Below, piece by piece: positions 10,920-22,332 of a stretch of DNA of 64,000 bases. This DNA is from Cryptolaemus montrouzieri. Lineage: Eukaryota > Arthropoda > Insecta > Coleoptera > Coccinellidae. Below the pieces are notes generated by a model, which saw only the letters and a program-made list of their open reading frames with translations, was not told where the DNA came from and did not search any database. Both the position numbers and the translations under genes were made by a program. Numbering within the stretch: position 1 is the first letter of the stretch; every line of letters begins with the position of its first letter. The DNA lies in assembly GCA_013387265.2 (NCBI GenBank), contig JABFTP020000144.1, positions 91,619,365 to 91,683,364 of the forward strand, read 5' to 3'.

Positions 10920-11345
10920 AAAGGCTATTTTGGGTGCAGTGATCAGATTATATTGAATCTAGTTTTTTTTTAGGAATGAAGTTCGATGTTCTATATTTCT
11001 AATTAAAAGGGAACGATCAGTCTGACCTAAGTAGAAATTATTGCAGCCTGGACAAGATAACTTATAAACTCTTTGTTCAATTAATTTTTCTAGAGGAATT
11101 TAGGATCGAATAAGTGTGATGATAATTTGCCTTGAGGTCTGAATGCCATTTTAGTTTGAAATTTTGAAAGGTTATTTGCAACATATTCACTTTTCTGTCC
11201 AGAATATGTTAAATTAAATAAATTTATAATTGGATATGTTCGGCTAATAGCTATATGTAATGCTTTTCGTGTCACTATTTTGCCAATGAAGCAATGATCA
11301 AAACCGTTCTTGTGAGGAATACATACAAATAACCAAATTTATATG
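10920..11345 (-). mobile_element. Penelope-like element, C-terminal part (separated by insertion)
   Basis: On the minus strand the end of a Penelope polyprotein can be read: IPHKNGFDHCF, SEYVANNLSKFQTKMAFR (11200-11120, the segment between reverse transcriptase and endonuclease) and, after a frame change, the GIY-YIG endonuclease start YKLSCPGCNNFYLGQTDRS (about 11067-11000). The reverse-transcriptase half of the same element lies at 13666-14420. The pieces are in the right order and orientation, with 2.3 kb of inserted LINE and Tc1 between them. Confidence 0.75.
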
Positions 11346-11439
11346 GAATCACCTGATATTTTGAATATCACCACAGGAATTTTGAAAATATCGAAGTATT
11401 GTTAGAAATGATCCTATCTGAGATGTTTCAATTGAAAAA

Positions 11440-12613
11440 AGATATTTATATTTATATTTCGAAAGCTTTCGACCGGGTTTGGCATAGGAGTCTGCTAGGC
11501 AAGCTGTCTTCATATGGCTTATCATAAGACCTATGCCTATGGATTTCGGGCTTTCTTTCGGATATATTTCTCAGTGTGGTTTTGGATAGAGCTACATCTG
11601 ACACATTTGCCTTCAATGCTGGTGTGCCTCAGGGCTGGAGTCTAGCATCAACCCTATTTCCTTCATGTAAATGACTTGCTTACAGTTACAGGTTGTAAGA
11701 TCCACAGTTCTGAGGACGACAGTACACTCCACGCATCCTTCTGGTCGAGAAAACCTCTATCATCCCAAGTTACAGACGAAATACGTCTGGAACAGTGTAC
11801 TAAAATCAATAGTGTTTTAAAGGCAATTCTCGATTGGGGCTCTGCTAACCTGGTGGAGTTTAATGCTAGCAAAACTCAGACTTGTTTGTTTTCTAGGAAG
11901 GTTAACACTACTGTACCAGATATTGTGATGAACAACGAGACCACCTCACTCACTTCCTCCATAACCATGCTTGTGGTAACCATCGGAGACAGTTTGTCAT
12001 GGCACGACCATGTTGTGAACACTGCTAAGTCAGCATCTCAGAAACTGGGTTTTTTGTATCGTGCCAGAAGATACTTCACTCCGATTCAACTGCTAACTCT
12101 CTGTAAATCTCTAATTCGTCCCTTTTTAGAGTATGGTTCCCACATGTGGGGTTCTGCCTCTAGACACACCTTGAATAATCTGAATTCCATACAGAAGAAG
12201 GCGATTCGATTGATCGGTGACTGTGCTCTTACAGATTCCATCCCTCCACTGGAACATCGCAGAAAAGTGGGTAAGCTCTCTCCTTTTTACAGGTATCTTC
12301 ATGGAAGATGCTCTGTAGAGATTTCTACGATTGTTCCACCACTCGTCTCTGTTTTAAGGCCACCTCGCCAAACTAATGTAAACCATCCTTACGTGGATGA
12401 AATTAAGACACCTAGAACGTCTTCATACCAGAAGGCCTTTTTCCATAGAACAGCGCAACTTTGGAACTCTCTTCCATGTAACGTATTTCCCCATGACTAC
12501 AATTTACTAGCCTTCAAGCAAAATATTAACCGTCTCTTCTTTTCAGGTACTCGCGGTGTCGTCGAGACATAATAGGATTCAGTTTCCTTACGCGAGTATC
12601 TCTAATAAAAAAA
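11440..12613 (+). mobile_element. Jockey/CR1-like LINE, copy 2 (3' half)
   Basis: 5'-truncated LINE that begins in the reverse transcriptase at ISKAFDRVWHRSLLGKLSSYG (about 11455) and passes the VPQG box (about 11625). The long frame 11676-12572 (298 residues) covers the thumb and C-terminus: NLVEFNASKTQTCLFSRKV, LSWHDHVVNTAKSASQKLGF, FLEYGSHMWGSA, SIQKKAIRLIGD and TAQLWNSLPCNVFP, then stop. The FADD box is missing, apparently through a small deletion near 11680. An A-rich tail (AATAAAAAAAA) lies near 12603. It is inserted into a Penelope element. The open frame over its last 300 codons suggests a more recent insertion than copies 1 and 3. Confidence 0.87.
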
Positions 12614-12614
12614 A

Positions 12615-13665
12615 GAGACTCTTTCCGCATGAAATAAAAAAACTGAAAACTATTTTCTCACGGAGTAGGTGTTTTTCCTCGACCTCAGTAGATTGTATTA
12701 CTTTCTTTTGAGTTGATACAAGCCTAAATCTGTTTAGGCATGCTTTGGATTAGGTTTTGGACCTTCTCTGGATTGATATTTTGCCACTCTTCTGTGGCGG
12801 CTAGGATGAGCTGTTGTGGGGTTCTTGAATTATCCAGGCGCGATCTTATTTTCTTTTCGAAATTATCATATAAATCTTCAATAGGATTTAGATCTGGAGA
12901 GCAATCTGGCCAGCCAGAATAGCGATTCCCTCTGTTTCAAGACTATTTCGCTTGAGGTTGCTGGTATGCGGATGAGCATTATCTCGCATAAAAGTTGCTC
13001 CTTGGTATTTTTCGAAATTTGTCTTGCTGCTCGGAGTCTAGCTTCTCTTCCACAATCCCTTAACACCCGAATCCGGTGGTAATCTGATCGAACACCAATT
13101 CTTTTCTCATCCGAAAAAAGAACATTTCGCCAATTCTCAATATTCCAATTTTGGTGCTCCATACACCAATTAAGTCTGTTAATTTTTTGTTGTCTGTTTA
13201 GCTCTGAAACTCTTAAGGGCTTTCTGCTGTATAAACCCCTTGAACGAAGTCTTTGAAGCAAGTTTCGACTGATACATGGATGCCTGTTGCTTCCAGTAAT
13301 AATTAACTTTGGAGTATGAGGTACGACGCACTAGGGTCTCTTCTTTCAATTCGGCACAAAAAGCGGTCTTGTTCTTCAGAAGTGATCTTCCTATGACTTC
13401 TTCTAGGTCTATTTTGCAAAGATTGTAGCTCCACGCATCGGGCATAGGTTTTTGAAATCACCCCCTGTGATATTCCCATTGTGGCCGCTATATCCCTCTG
13501 TGTCACCCCTTATTCAACGAGACAAATTATTCGACCCCTCTGGAGATCAGACAATCCAACGTAAGGCATTTTCAATTATAATGATAGGATTTTTTAAATT
13601 TATCATACTATCCAGTTTTTTTACAACAAAAAACTTCATTTTTCACAAGTAGTCAAAGATCCATG
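12615..13665 (-). mobile_element. Tc1-like DNA transposon with broken transposase
   Basis: The transposase is read on the minus strand. The helix-turn-helix start is TQRDIAATMGISQGVISKTY (about 13503-13445), the second DNA-binding part is near 13445-13250, then NWRNVLFSDEKRIGVRSDY (first catalytic Asp, about 13125-13070), and finally SPDLNPIEDLYDNFEKKI (about 12900-12850) to LIQSMPKQI. Frame changes fall near 13300 and 13260, and the middle catalytic block is disturbed at 12900-13000, so it is inactive. Both ends carry TAAAAAAACTG-like inverted sequence (about 12637 and 13605), probably part of the terminal repeats. The outer limits are approximate. Confidence 0.8.
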
Positions 13666-14420
13666 GTTGAAAACAATCGATAATGAGATATAAATTTGGT
13701 TGCGTGTATATCTGTGCTAGTAGATGATGAAGAAGTTGATGTTAATTTTGTTTTTTGAGTGGGAAATCGACAGATCTTTAAATGATATTTGATGGTTTTT
13801 CTCTTTTTGGAATTTGAATTGTATATTCGGAATGATGCTGTTTATGAATGCGAGAAAATGATCAAATGGTCTAGGTGTACTGTTTACGCAAATAAGTATG
13901 TAATCGACATATCTATATCAAAAATGAATTGTAACAGGCAAGTTAGAATTAATAAGTACTTTGTTTTCAATGCTAGACATGAATGTATCTGGTAGAAGGG
14001 GGTTTAGTGGTGATCTAATCGCAAAAGCGCTTGGTAGTTCATATAGCTATTCATTAAATTGAAGATAATTAGTCTTGATGTATAATTCTAAAGAAATCAT
14101 AAATTCGCATTGTTTCAGAGAGTTTACATGTGATTGTTTTGAAATATCAGACGTTAAGTTGATACTTTCATCTCTCGGAATGTTTGAAAACATGTTTTTC
14201 ACATCTAAGCTTAGAAGGTATGAATTAAACGGTAAACTGAAGTTCTCTAAAATTTGAGTTAACTCTATTGAATTGTTGATTGTATATTTGAGAGAGAAGT
14301 TGGTTATTCTTTTGAATATTGTAAGTAACTATTTTGTTAACTTGTATGTGGTACAAATGAGCTAGAAACCGCGGTAACAGTGATATATCAATTCCATTTA
14401 TAACTTCGAACTAAAATATA
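13666..14420 (-). mobile_element. Penelope-like element, reverse-transcriptase part
   Basis: Minus-strand traces of a Penelope reverse transcriptase: LLSLDVKNMFSNIPRDESI (about 14215-14155), the AIRSPLNPLLPDTFMSS box (about 14025-13970), YRYVDYILICV (about 13915-13885, YVDY replacing the catalytic YVDD) and IIPNIQFKFQ with FKDLSISHSKNKI (about 13840-13740). Stops interrupt the frame. Its C-terminal part is at 10920-11345 on the other side of the nested insertions. Confidence 0.75.
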
Positions 14421-15816
14421 GTGAATTATTCTATTTGTGCTTGGATCATGGTCAACTCCAAAAAAGTAACTGCTGCTATCTATCAAATATATACAACACA
14501 AACAAATTTACGGACCGATCACATATTAATGGACACCCGGTATATGGAAGTCATCTCCTTGATTCGACGTAGCGAAAATATGAAAATAAACAATTCAATT
14601 TAACTGTCACAATGCGAGAAGTTACCCTTTAATTCGCCTCAAATAGCCGACAATTGTTCATTATCGCTAGGAAATGGATTTTTTTCTGGTCCATCCCTGT
14701 CCCCTTTTCTCGCCATTTCCCAGAATTGTCCCATAAATTAGGTCCTTCTAATTTCAGATGGGTGCTGACACCCTTCTACTAATTGGGGCACGGGATAAAC
14801 TGACACCATTCATAAATCGACGGCGGGACTGTTTTTGTCAGAGAAGTCTTCGTTTCCGAACTTCGTATTTTCCGAGTTGGGTGTTGGTTTCATACAGACA
14901 CTGATAGATACTGGTTGAAATTAGCGAGAAAAACTTCATGGCGATTGGAACTATTAATTGAGTGGAGAGCACGGAAAAGTTTATAGATTTTGCGTCGCAA
15001 ATACACACATGAAGCAGAAATATTGAATTACGTACTTCCAATGTTAGCAAAAATACAATTTATATTAGACTGCTACCTACTCGTATCAATTCGTTGAAAA
15101 GTAACCAGTATACAGGCTGAGCCACGCTGTAAGGTCTATTAGACGTTCATGAAAAATTTGTAGTAGGATTATACTGAGAATTGGTGCGATTATATCATTG
15201 GATTTGATAAATCTTCCTTAAATATTTTTAAAGTATGCGGTGTTACCGTTTATCACCATCATAAAGTTGTAGTAACTCTTGTTCTTTAAATAACTCATCC
15301 AGGATATAATTTCCATTTCAGACTACTTACTCAATTTCAAGTACATAGTCTTATACCTATCTTCCACACTTAACGAGATAATAAAATAACATTTCTTCGT
15401 GTTTATCACTCAAAAAGTTATTTCTTAAATCTTCTCACTTCGGAAGTTGGTGATCTACACCTCATTGGCAAACAATTCGATCAAGCAGAAATTATCCTCC
15501 ATTTAGAAACTTTAAAACTCTGAAAGTTTTTGAATAAACACCCAGCAAGTAGCTGGTGAATTACAAATGTACTCTCGGACTCTTCTTGCCACTCTTCTCC
15601 CAGAGGCTGACCTACTTCATTCATATTACTGCCTACAAAAGTTACAATTTTGAAACTTACAGTTGTATAAAAGAAAAAAAAGTACCGGTCCTCGGCATGG
15701 CCAGAAAGATGGTTATAGGTGATATTGATAGAGTTATCACAAAGGAAAAAAGAACCAAGAAAGAGTAAAGAACTGCAGAAGAAGGTTAAGTTCAATCGAA
15801 AATAGAAAAAAAAGGT
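14421..15816. other. no clear feature
   Basis: AT-rich sequence of 1.4 kb. Several short open frames exist, but none shows a motif or composition that supports a gene. The first 100 bases may still belong to the Penelope element. Confidence 0.45.
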
Positions 15817-17958
15817 ATATCTACGTGCAATTTTGAGACAAAGTTCATATAAAATAGGTCCGCAAAAGCTTCGTTACGGAGCTCGTTTAGCTGTTGTGTT
15901 GAAATTACCAGAAAAAATTGTTTTTTTCTTCAGAACTCCTGCAGTTTTTGAGATATTCAGCCGAAATTTGGAATGCAAGCTATTTTTACAGCCTCCATCA
16001 TTACACGTCCTAGATTTTAACTGAAATTTACAAGGTGTTTTCTTTTCCTAGGCCATGTCTCCTTTTGTTCTTTCAAACTTTTTTGCAGTACGCCACTGAT
16101 CAGCGTACAATCAATTTCAGTCATCTGCGTTCAATTTAGAAACTTTTTTGACATCCGTAATTTTTTCGTACCTCCAACCGATCTCGAGTGAAAAATTATT
16201 GAATTTGAGTTATTTGAATTGTATGTTATTCGTCAAATAAAAAAAATAATAGAAATATTCGATAGGTATGCCCAGAAGTTGCTTTTATTTTGATAGCTCG
16301 TCTTCTGAGACTCAATTCATACTTATTCAATATCAAATTTGAAAAAAGAACACCTCCACCAGCAAGAATACAGGCTCCGTCCTTCTTTGCATATTATCAC
16401 GCACTCTTTGAAATATTCCTGGGGTATTTCTTACCGTGTCACAAGAGGTTATTATTCGATTTCCCAATTCTTCTACAGTGTTCGATGAAGTGGTATAAAC
16501 TAAATTTTTGAGATATTCCCATAAGAAAAGGTATAAACTATTTAAGTCTGGGGACCTAGGAGGCCATGGTTCTGGCCTACCCCGACCTATCCATCGGTTG
16601 TTGAATGTATTATTCAAGAATTCCCTAGCTTCTTCACTGAAATGTGCTGGTGCCCCGTCATGCATGAACCACTTTATATTTCCCAACAAAAGTGGCACAT
16701 CCTCAAGCAATAAAGGTAACTCCTCCTCAAGAAATTGCCGCTAAGCAGGACCGTTCAGTCCGCTAAGCAGGACCGTTCAGTCCGTTAGGCAAAAAAAATG
16801 GCCCAATCAAATAATTTCCAATTATTCCGACCCAGACATTTAGTAAGAATTATTCTTGATGATGAGATTTTTCAATCGAATGGGGGTTTTCCTCTGTCCA
16901 ATAATGATTATAGTGAAAATTTGTGATAGCAGTTCGTGAAAAGTTAGCTTTGTCTGTGAACATTATTTCACTATCAAAATCAGCAAGTTTTCTAATTTTA
17001 TCTAAGAACCATCGGCAAAAATTCATTCTTGAACGAAAATCTCGAGGGAGTAAAGTTTGGACGCGTTGAATATGAAACGGGTACAATAGAAAGTCGTGGA
17101 GAATCCTACAAACTAGAACATGTGAAATATTCAACTGATTTCCAATTTTTCTTTTTTCTTGTACTCACATGAGGATTCAAATCGATACAATTCAAAACTG
17201 TGTCCTCGATATCTGGGGTTCTCATAGTTTGAGTTGCACCTTTTGAATGATTATTTGCAGTAAAAGTACCAGTTTCACTCAAACTTCTGTGGATATTTGA
17301 AAATGTTCGTCTGTCTGGTGTTACTCGATTTGGGAAGCGCACCTGATATAATCGCATTGCTTCTATTGTGTTTCCGTCAGCCAGACCGTACAAGTAATAG
17401 ATATCAGCCAAGTCAGCGTTAGTAAAATTAGCCATTTTTCTCACAGCAACAACTTCAAAAGTCTTGAAACGAATCGTTAATTTAATAAACAGTTCGAGCG
17501 GACACTGATTCAACTTTAGCAACTGTCAAAATAAGTAAATCAATAAAAAAAATCAAAGCCTACTAGTCATTTTTTTTAATTAGAAGTGCTTTCAATTGGT
17601 TGGAGATACAAAAAAATTGTAAGTGTCAAAAAAGTTTCTAAATTGAACGAAGATGACGAAAATTGATTGTACGCTGATCAGTGGCGTACTGCAAAAAAGT
17701 TTGAAAGGCCAAAAGAAGACATGGCTCCAGAAAAGAAAATACCTTGTAGATTCTAGTTAAAATTCAAGACGTGTAATGATGGAGGCTGTAAAAAATAGCT
17801 TGCATTCCAAATTTGGGCTGAAAATCTCGAAAACTGCAGGAATTTAGAAGAAAAAAAACAATTTTTGACCAAAAATTCCAACACCCTGTAGCTTCGTAAC
17901 GAAGCTTTTGCGGACCTATGATTATATAAACTTTTTTTCTTAAAATTGCACGTAGACT
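15817..17958 (-). mobile_element. mariner-like DNA transposon with ~350-bp terminal inverted repeats
   Basis: Element of about 2.14 kb bounded by long inverted repeats. The left arm is about 15817-16170 and the right arm about 17605-17958. Both arms start TCTACGTGCAATTTT, pass GGTCCGCAAAAGCTTCGTTACG, GGAATGCAAGCTATTTTTACAGCC-like and ACTGATCAGCGTACAATCAATTTC-like segments, and end near GAACTTTTTT. They differ by scattered substitutions and small gaps. A broken transposase lies between them on the minus strand (separate entry). No certain target duplication was found, although TA occurs at both outer edges. Confidence 0.88.
16333..17450 (-). pseudogene. mariner-like transposase with DUF4817-type N-terminal domain
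   Basis: The N-terminal helix-turn-helix region is MANFTNADLADIYYLYGLAD, then RFPNRVTPDRRTFSNIH (17434-17270), a type annotated as DUF4817 in insect proteins. Next come NISHVLVCRILHDFLLYPFHIQRVQ, an RxxFCRWFLDKIRKL segment, the first catalytic block EIMFTDKANFSR (Glu of the usual DEA replaced by Lys), NFHYNHYWTEENPHSIE, the second block WFMHDGAPAHFSEEAREFLN (about 16670-16610) and the third, PPRSPDLNSLYLFLWEYLKN (about 16560-16500). The 22-base segment ending at 16790 is tandemly duplicated (16743-16786, TAAGCAGGACCGTTCAGTCC twice), and frameshifts occur near 17130 and 16840. The protein is inactive. Confidence 0.85.
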
Positions 17959-18782
17959 TACATACTATTATGTAGCTCCCTATATTTATCATATTTTAAC
18001 GGACTTATGTGTAAGACCAAAGTAATAGACATGATGAAATGCAGACGAGTAAGACCAAAAAATCGAAGACATCTTATTAATGATAATTTTCATAAGTAGA
18101 TAACCAAAAATAGAGAATTGTTTTTTGATGGGTGAAAGGACGAAACAATCGTTCGGGAAAAAAGGAAATATATTCTACGAAAAGTTGTTTCAGAATAGCA
18201 CGTTTATTAATAGGAAAATGAGAGCCAAAGTTTTTAGGTCACGTCACACAGGCATAGGAGAGAGTATATCGAAGTTTCCTGAAGATAGAAAAGAAAAAGA
18301 ATATTGGGTTAGATCGATGGAACCCTTGAAATACTGTACATAAGAATGGTGTAATTCTATAATCGAAAATATAATAGAAACAATTTTAAAATGGATAATA
18401 CGTTTATTCAATTTTCTCCTTTTAGAACATTAATGATTCGAGCACTGATCTGAAGTATTCGTACGATATGTGCTTCACTATATCAAGTGGTAATCGCTCT
18501 CTAGATTTGTTCCTAAGAAGTCCAGGAAAACTTGCTCACTCGAAGTGGCTTACATTAGCAAGCTGTGTACTAGGATCATATGTAGCACTTGAAATTTGAT
18601 TGAGACTCTCAAGATCCTGGCTGAATACATGGTTAGAGTGTGGTTTAATATTAAGTTTTAACTTTCATGTACCTATGGTTCCAAAGATCGGTTTATATTT
18701 TCGCGGTACCTCTCTGATGGTATCAGGAATGTTCTAAATCCGGTTATGTAAAGAAAATACGTATTTTGTTGCTCCAGACAAT
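17959..18782. other. no recognisable feature
   Basis: AT-rich sequence. The open frame at 18125-18343 is basic and glutamate-rich, but has no motif that I recognise. Confidence 0.5.
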
Positions 18783-19124
18783 GTTTCGTATCTGTTTAAG
18801 TATTCGAGATATAAAATGATAACCCTCTGCAACCTGTCCGTGAGTTGGTTAGAATTTTTCAAAGTACAACATATCCCTAAAACAGAAAATTTAACTGGTA
18901 CACTAAAACCAGTACTAACCGTGCGGGGAACTGATTTTAGCGTACCGGTTAAATCTTCCGATTTTGAGATATGTTGTACTTTGAACAATTCTAAACACCT
19001 TTCGCTTTGGGTCTTGGTCAACAAAGTGCCTTTGTTTCGAGTCTTAGGTTTCTGTACTTAGTATCACGGACAGGTTACAGAGTCGTTTGTATTTTATATC
19101 TTGAAATCTTGAACAGATACGTAA
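18783..19124. mobile_element. palindromic MITE-like element
   Basis: The 340-base stretch is an imperfect palindrome with its centre near 18950. The left arm runs CGTATCTGTTTAAG, GATATAAAAT, CAACCTGTCCGTGA, TTTCAAAGTACAACATATC, ACTGGTACACTAAAACCAGT. The right arm gives the same string, with changes, on the other strand. Both strands therefore carry an open frame with nearly the same peptide (LE(L/F)FKVQHI). The peptide is a by-product of the palindrome, not a gene. It fits a foldback MITE with almost no unpaired interior. Confidence 0.8.
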
Positions 19125-19437
19125 AAAACTTACTGAACTAAAAAGTTGTATTTTGAGTGGATCAATCTGAAGAAAATATGAAAATTGAACAAAAACCAGT
19201 GGCGTGCTGTTTTTTCATCGGAAGTATTGGTTGACCTGTCTGCTGGGATACCACTGGAATAGATAAGTTGAAACAAACAAAAATCTTATTATCCTATTGT
19301 AACATTGCATATCACTACCGATTCTGAACTAAATCGAACAGAAGATCATGAAAATATTAACAAAAAACCAATTTTTTAACGAAACTTTGACATTCTGCAT
19401 CTCAATAAGGAGACACATTTCATGAACGTGAGTTGGG
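19125..19437. other. no recognisable feature
   Basis: AT-rich sequence between the palindromic element and the Harbinger trace. Confidence 0.5.
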
Positions 19438-19830
19438 TTAAATCTTAATTATTTGAGCCCAGGATTGCAAAGTTGAAATATTTCCAATTGTTAATGAAAC
19501 ACCCTGTATATATTGTGGCTCTAGAGCCGTCAATTGGTGATATACTTTGGCGATTATGCGACATGCTGAAGATTTATGAATAAGTATGTCATCACCAAGT
19601 AGCTGCTGAATTGATCCTGTTACAAAGAATTTTAACGTGATGAAAAGTTGAAGCTTGACAGAAATGGATTGATTTCTTTGCGTTCGCGTTTCCGAGTGAT
19701 GATGAATTAATTTCATCGAGAGTATTTTTGCTCATTCGTTATCTTAATTTGAAATTATGTTCTTCATATTTCGTAAGTGGATCTGTTCTCTGTAAATTAA
19801 ATTTAATTATCTTGCATGACGAACCGTGCT
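19438..19830 (-). pseudogene. Harbinger (PIF-type) transposase fragment
   Basis: The minus-strand frame 19716-19438 resembles the N-terminal helical region of HARBI1-type nucleases: ISVKLQLFITLKFFVTGSIQ followed by LLGDDILIHKSSACRIIAKV. In the family this reads roughly as LLxxLRFxATGSxQxxxGDxxxxSxSTVSRI. A degraded upstream part with FELK- and EQKYSR-like traces extends to about 19830. No catalytic DDE region is present, so only a fragment survives. Confidence 0.65.
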
Positions 19831-19902
19831 GACTTGAGCTTCCAAATCATTATCATCACTCAAAGACGACATGATGGACATATTCATTTTATGAAAATTT
19901 CA

Positions 19903-22081
19903 CAGTTAAAACCTGATATACCTGATTGAGGGGACCGTATAGTTTCCAACGTTATATCCGATGGTTGTTATAAGCAATACATATACCTAAGTAGTTATAT
20001 TATCATATGCATCTATCTAGTATGGATATATGTTATTTATGTAATCTTGTTATCAAATGAAATGCCAGAAAAGAAATGAAAATGTTTATTGAGAAATAAT
20101 TTCGGTAAAAAATGTACTTAGCTGCCTACAGTACAGGATATAAGACTACACTAGTTTTTAAAGTAATCAGTTATTTTAGTCTGCTTTTGAACCCCAGGCT
20201 CAAATATGTTTTGCATTTTACGTTTCATACTCCACACAGTATCATCAGTATTAAACCGGTCGTTGAAGGCAATAAATTTTTTCAAAACTGTGATAGCTCT
20301 GAGACCCGCGGAAACTGTTGTTTGCTTAAACTGTTCTCCAGGGTCTTGCTGGCCTTCTTTTACTTCAACAGTATTATGATTATTACTTTCAGCTTCTGCA
20401 AGAATTTCTGCCTCCGTAGCTAAGAGGCATACGCCGACACTGTCATCTATTCCAATAAATTCCTCTATCACAATTCTTGATTCTTTAGCAGTAGATCCTT
20501 GCAACTGAGCAACGAATTGAGGTACGTTGTCATCTTCATCTGAAGAAGATCGTATCATTCTCGCAAGCGAAATATCATCGTTGTCTTCCGATGCATGGCG
20601 AAATTAGTTGGCTATAGTGGTCTATGTGACATTTTCCCAAGCTTCCGATATTATTAGAATTGCATCCAGAACACTAAGACTTTTTGTTTCTTCGCTATTT
20701 TGAATATTTTTATCATTTGTAGCAGAAATTTTGTAAATTGTGAAGCTGAAGCTTTTAGCACTCTGGTCCATGGGCTGTAAAACAGAGGTGACATTGGATG
20801 GTAAAAACACAAGCCTTATGCATTTCAGATTGGAGACTATAGGATGAGCGGGACAGTTGTCTACTAGGAGAAGAATTTTTTTCTCTAGACTTCACTTCTG
20901 CATCCCAGCTAGCCATTTTTAAAAAAATTGCTTTGTCATCCAGGATCTAGTATTGTTATTTTGAATATTCATGCAAAGAGTAAATGGTCTTAAAGCAAGA
21001 AGGTTTTTTAGCTTTTCCTATCACCAAAAGTTTTCTTTCACATGAACCTTTCATGTTTGCCGCAACCAATACTGTAATTCATGTTTTGGACAACTTTCCG
21101 CTTTGCTTTCTTTGTCTTGGAATTCAAGTGTTTTATCAGTGGTTAAATTGTGAAACAATCTGGTTTCATCAGCATTAAGTATTTCTTCTGGTGTGTATCC
21201 TGCGCTCAGCGCAGGCTACTTATGAGAGAGCCACTCTGCAGTCACTCCTTCAGGAACGACAGCCGCTACACCGCAAACTTTTCTTCCACAATATTATGGC
21301 AACCACGAAAACCTTCTACCCAAGGCGACGAACACTCAAAATTTTTTAATCCATAAGATGAGCAAAAAGTTGGATTTTTGTTGCAGACTCAGACCACTTA
21401 TTGGGAAGTTATAGGCCCTGTGATATTTAAACCATGTTCATAAAGCATCTTCCATAACTTTATGTTTACTTTTTCTCGATCGTTCAAGTTTTAAAGAGTT
21501 GTTTTCGAAAAGAGCTTTCATTTTATCTCCATTCTTCCAAATCGTTGATATTGTAGAGTATGAAACTCCACAATACTTTGCGATTTCACTATTTAACTCG
21601 TCATTTTCCAATCTCCATATAAAATGAGATTTTTCTTCGATAGTAAACACTTTCCTCTTTTTGCGATATGTTAACGCATCAATACACGGTTTATTCAAAG
21701 CTAAAACTTATAAATGAAGCTCTCACTCAAGCAAAAAATTAGCGCATTTAACAATAGGTTTGAAATATATAAGGTCAACTGACCGGGAAGAGGTCCGGAT
21801 GGGGTGGGGGAAAGTGCGTATGTAATAATACGCCTAAATATTCCATCAATACTTGATAATGAGATCTGAATCGTTCGTATTGTTTCGTTTTGCAATTGGT
21901 TGTTATAGTGGATGAATATCGATAAAGTTTCGTCGTTGTAAGCGATATGTCGCTGTATCCGATGTTGTTATAGGCGGTATGTGTACTGAATAGTTTACTA
22001 GATACTCGGCTGGGATCTTAGAATCTGGTTCAATAACCTATCGGTCGTTTTAAACGATGTCGTTATAATCGGTTTCGACTG
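19903..22081 (-). mobile_element. pogo/Tigger-like DNA transposon
   Basis: The element holds a broken CENP-B-type transposase and has degraded terminal inverted repeats: CAGTTAAAACCTGATATA at 19903-19920 and, on the other strand from 22081, CAGTCGAAACCGATTATAACG. The latter is the typical CAGT...ATAACGAC start of Tigger elements. Further copies of a TATCCGATG(G/T)TTGTTATA(A/G)GC motif lie just inside both ends (about 19951 and 21957). The right flank is TA, as expected for the family's target site; the left flank is CA, perhaps mutated. Confidence 0.8.
20151..21698 (-). pseudogene. Tigger/CENP-B-like transposase
   Basis: The N-terminal helix-turn-helix is at 21698-21440 (RKKRKVFTIEEKSHFIWRLE, then IAKYCGVSYSTISTIWKN). 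The middle is degraded, with ILNADETRLF traces (DDE first block, around 21180). The second block is KKILLLVDNCPAHPIVSNLK followed by FLPSNVTSVLQPMDQ (about 20885-20760), the hallmark of TIGD/jerky-type proteins. A long C-terminal region at 20558-20151 is open for 135 codons, acidic, and ends TKITDYFKN. Several frameshifts lie between 20620 and 21430, so it is inactive. The family binds transposon ends through the CENP-B-type domain and cuts with an RNaseH-like DDE core. Confidence 0.85.
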
Positions 22082-22332
22082 TAATTATAAGCACAATGTT
22101 CAATAAGTACGTACATGCAATATTACTCACCTTCTATATTTGAGAATATTTTGATTTCAAAATATTCAATGAAGTCATTGTAATTGATTGATAATTTGAA
22201 TAAATATGAATAATATGTAATTTATACTTGTATTTTGTGCTAATTAGGTTTTAGAAATACTGAAATGTTATTTAACAAGAAGTTGATCGAGTAGCATTCA
22301 CCAGTTAGCTGACAAAAAGTTGACATGGATAA

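Noticed and set aside
14421..15816. Possible host exon in a gap without elements
   Set aside because: Short frames only, with no splice-flanked conserved peptide seen.
18734..19061. Two overlapping frames on opposite strands with the same peptide
   Set aside because: Explained by the palindromic element; not a gene pair.
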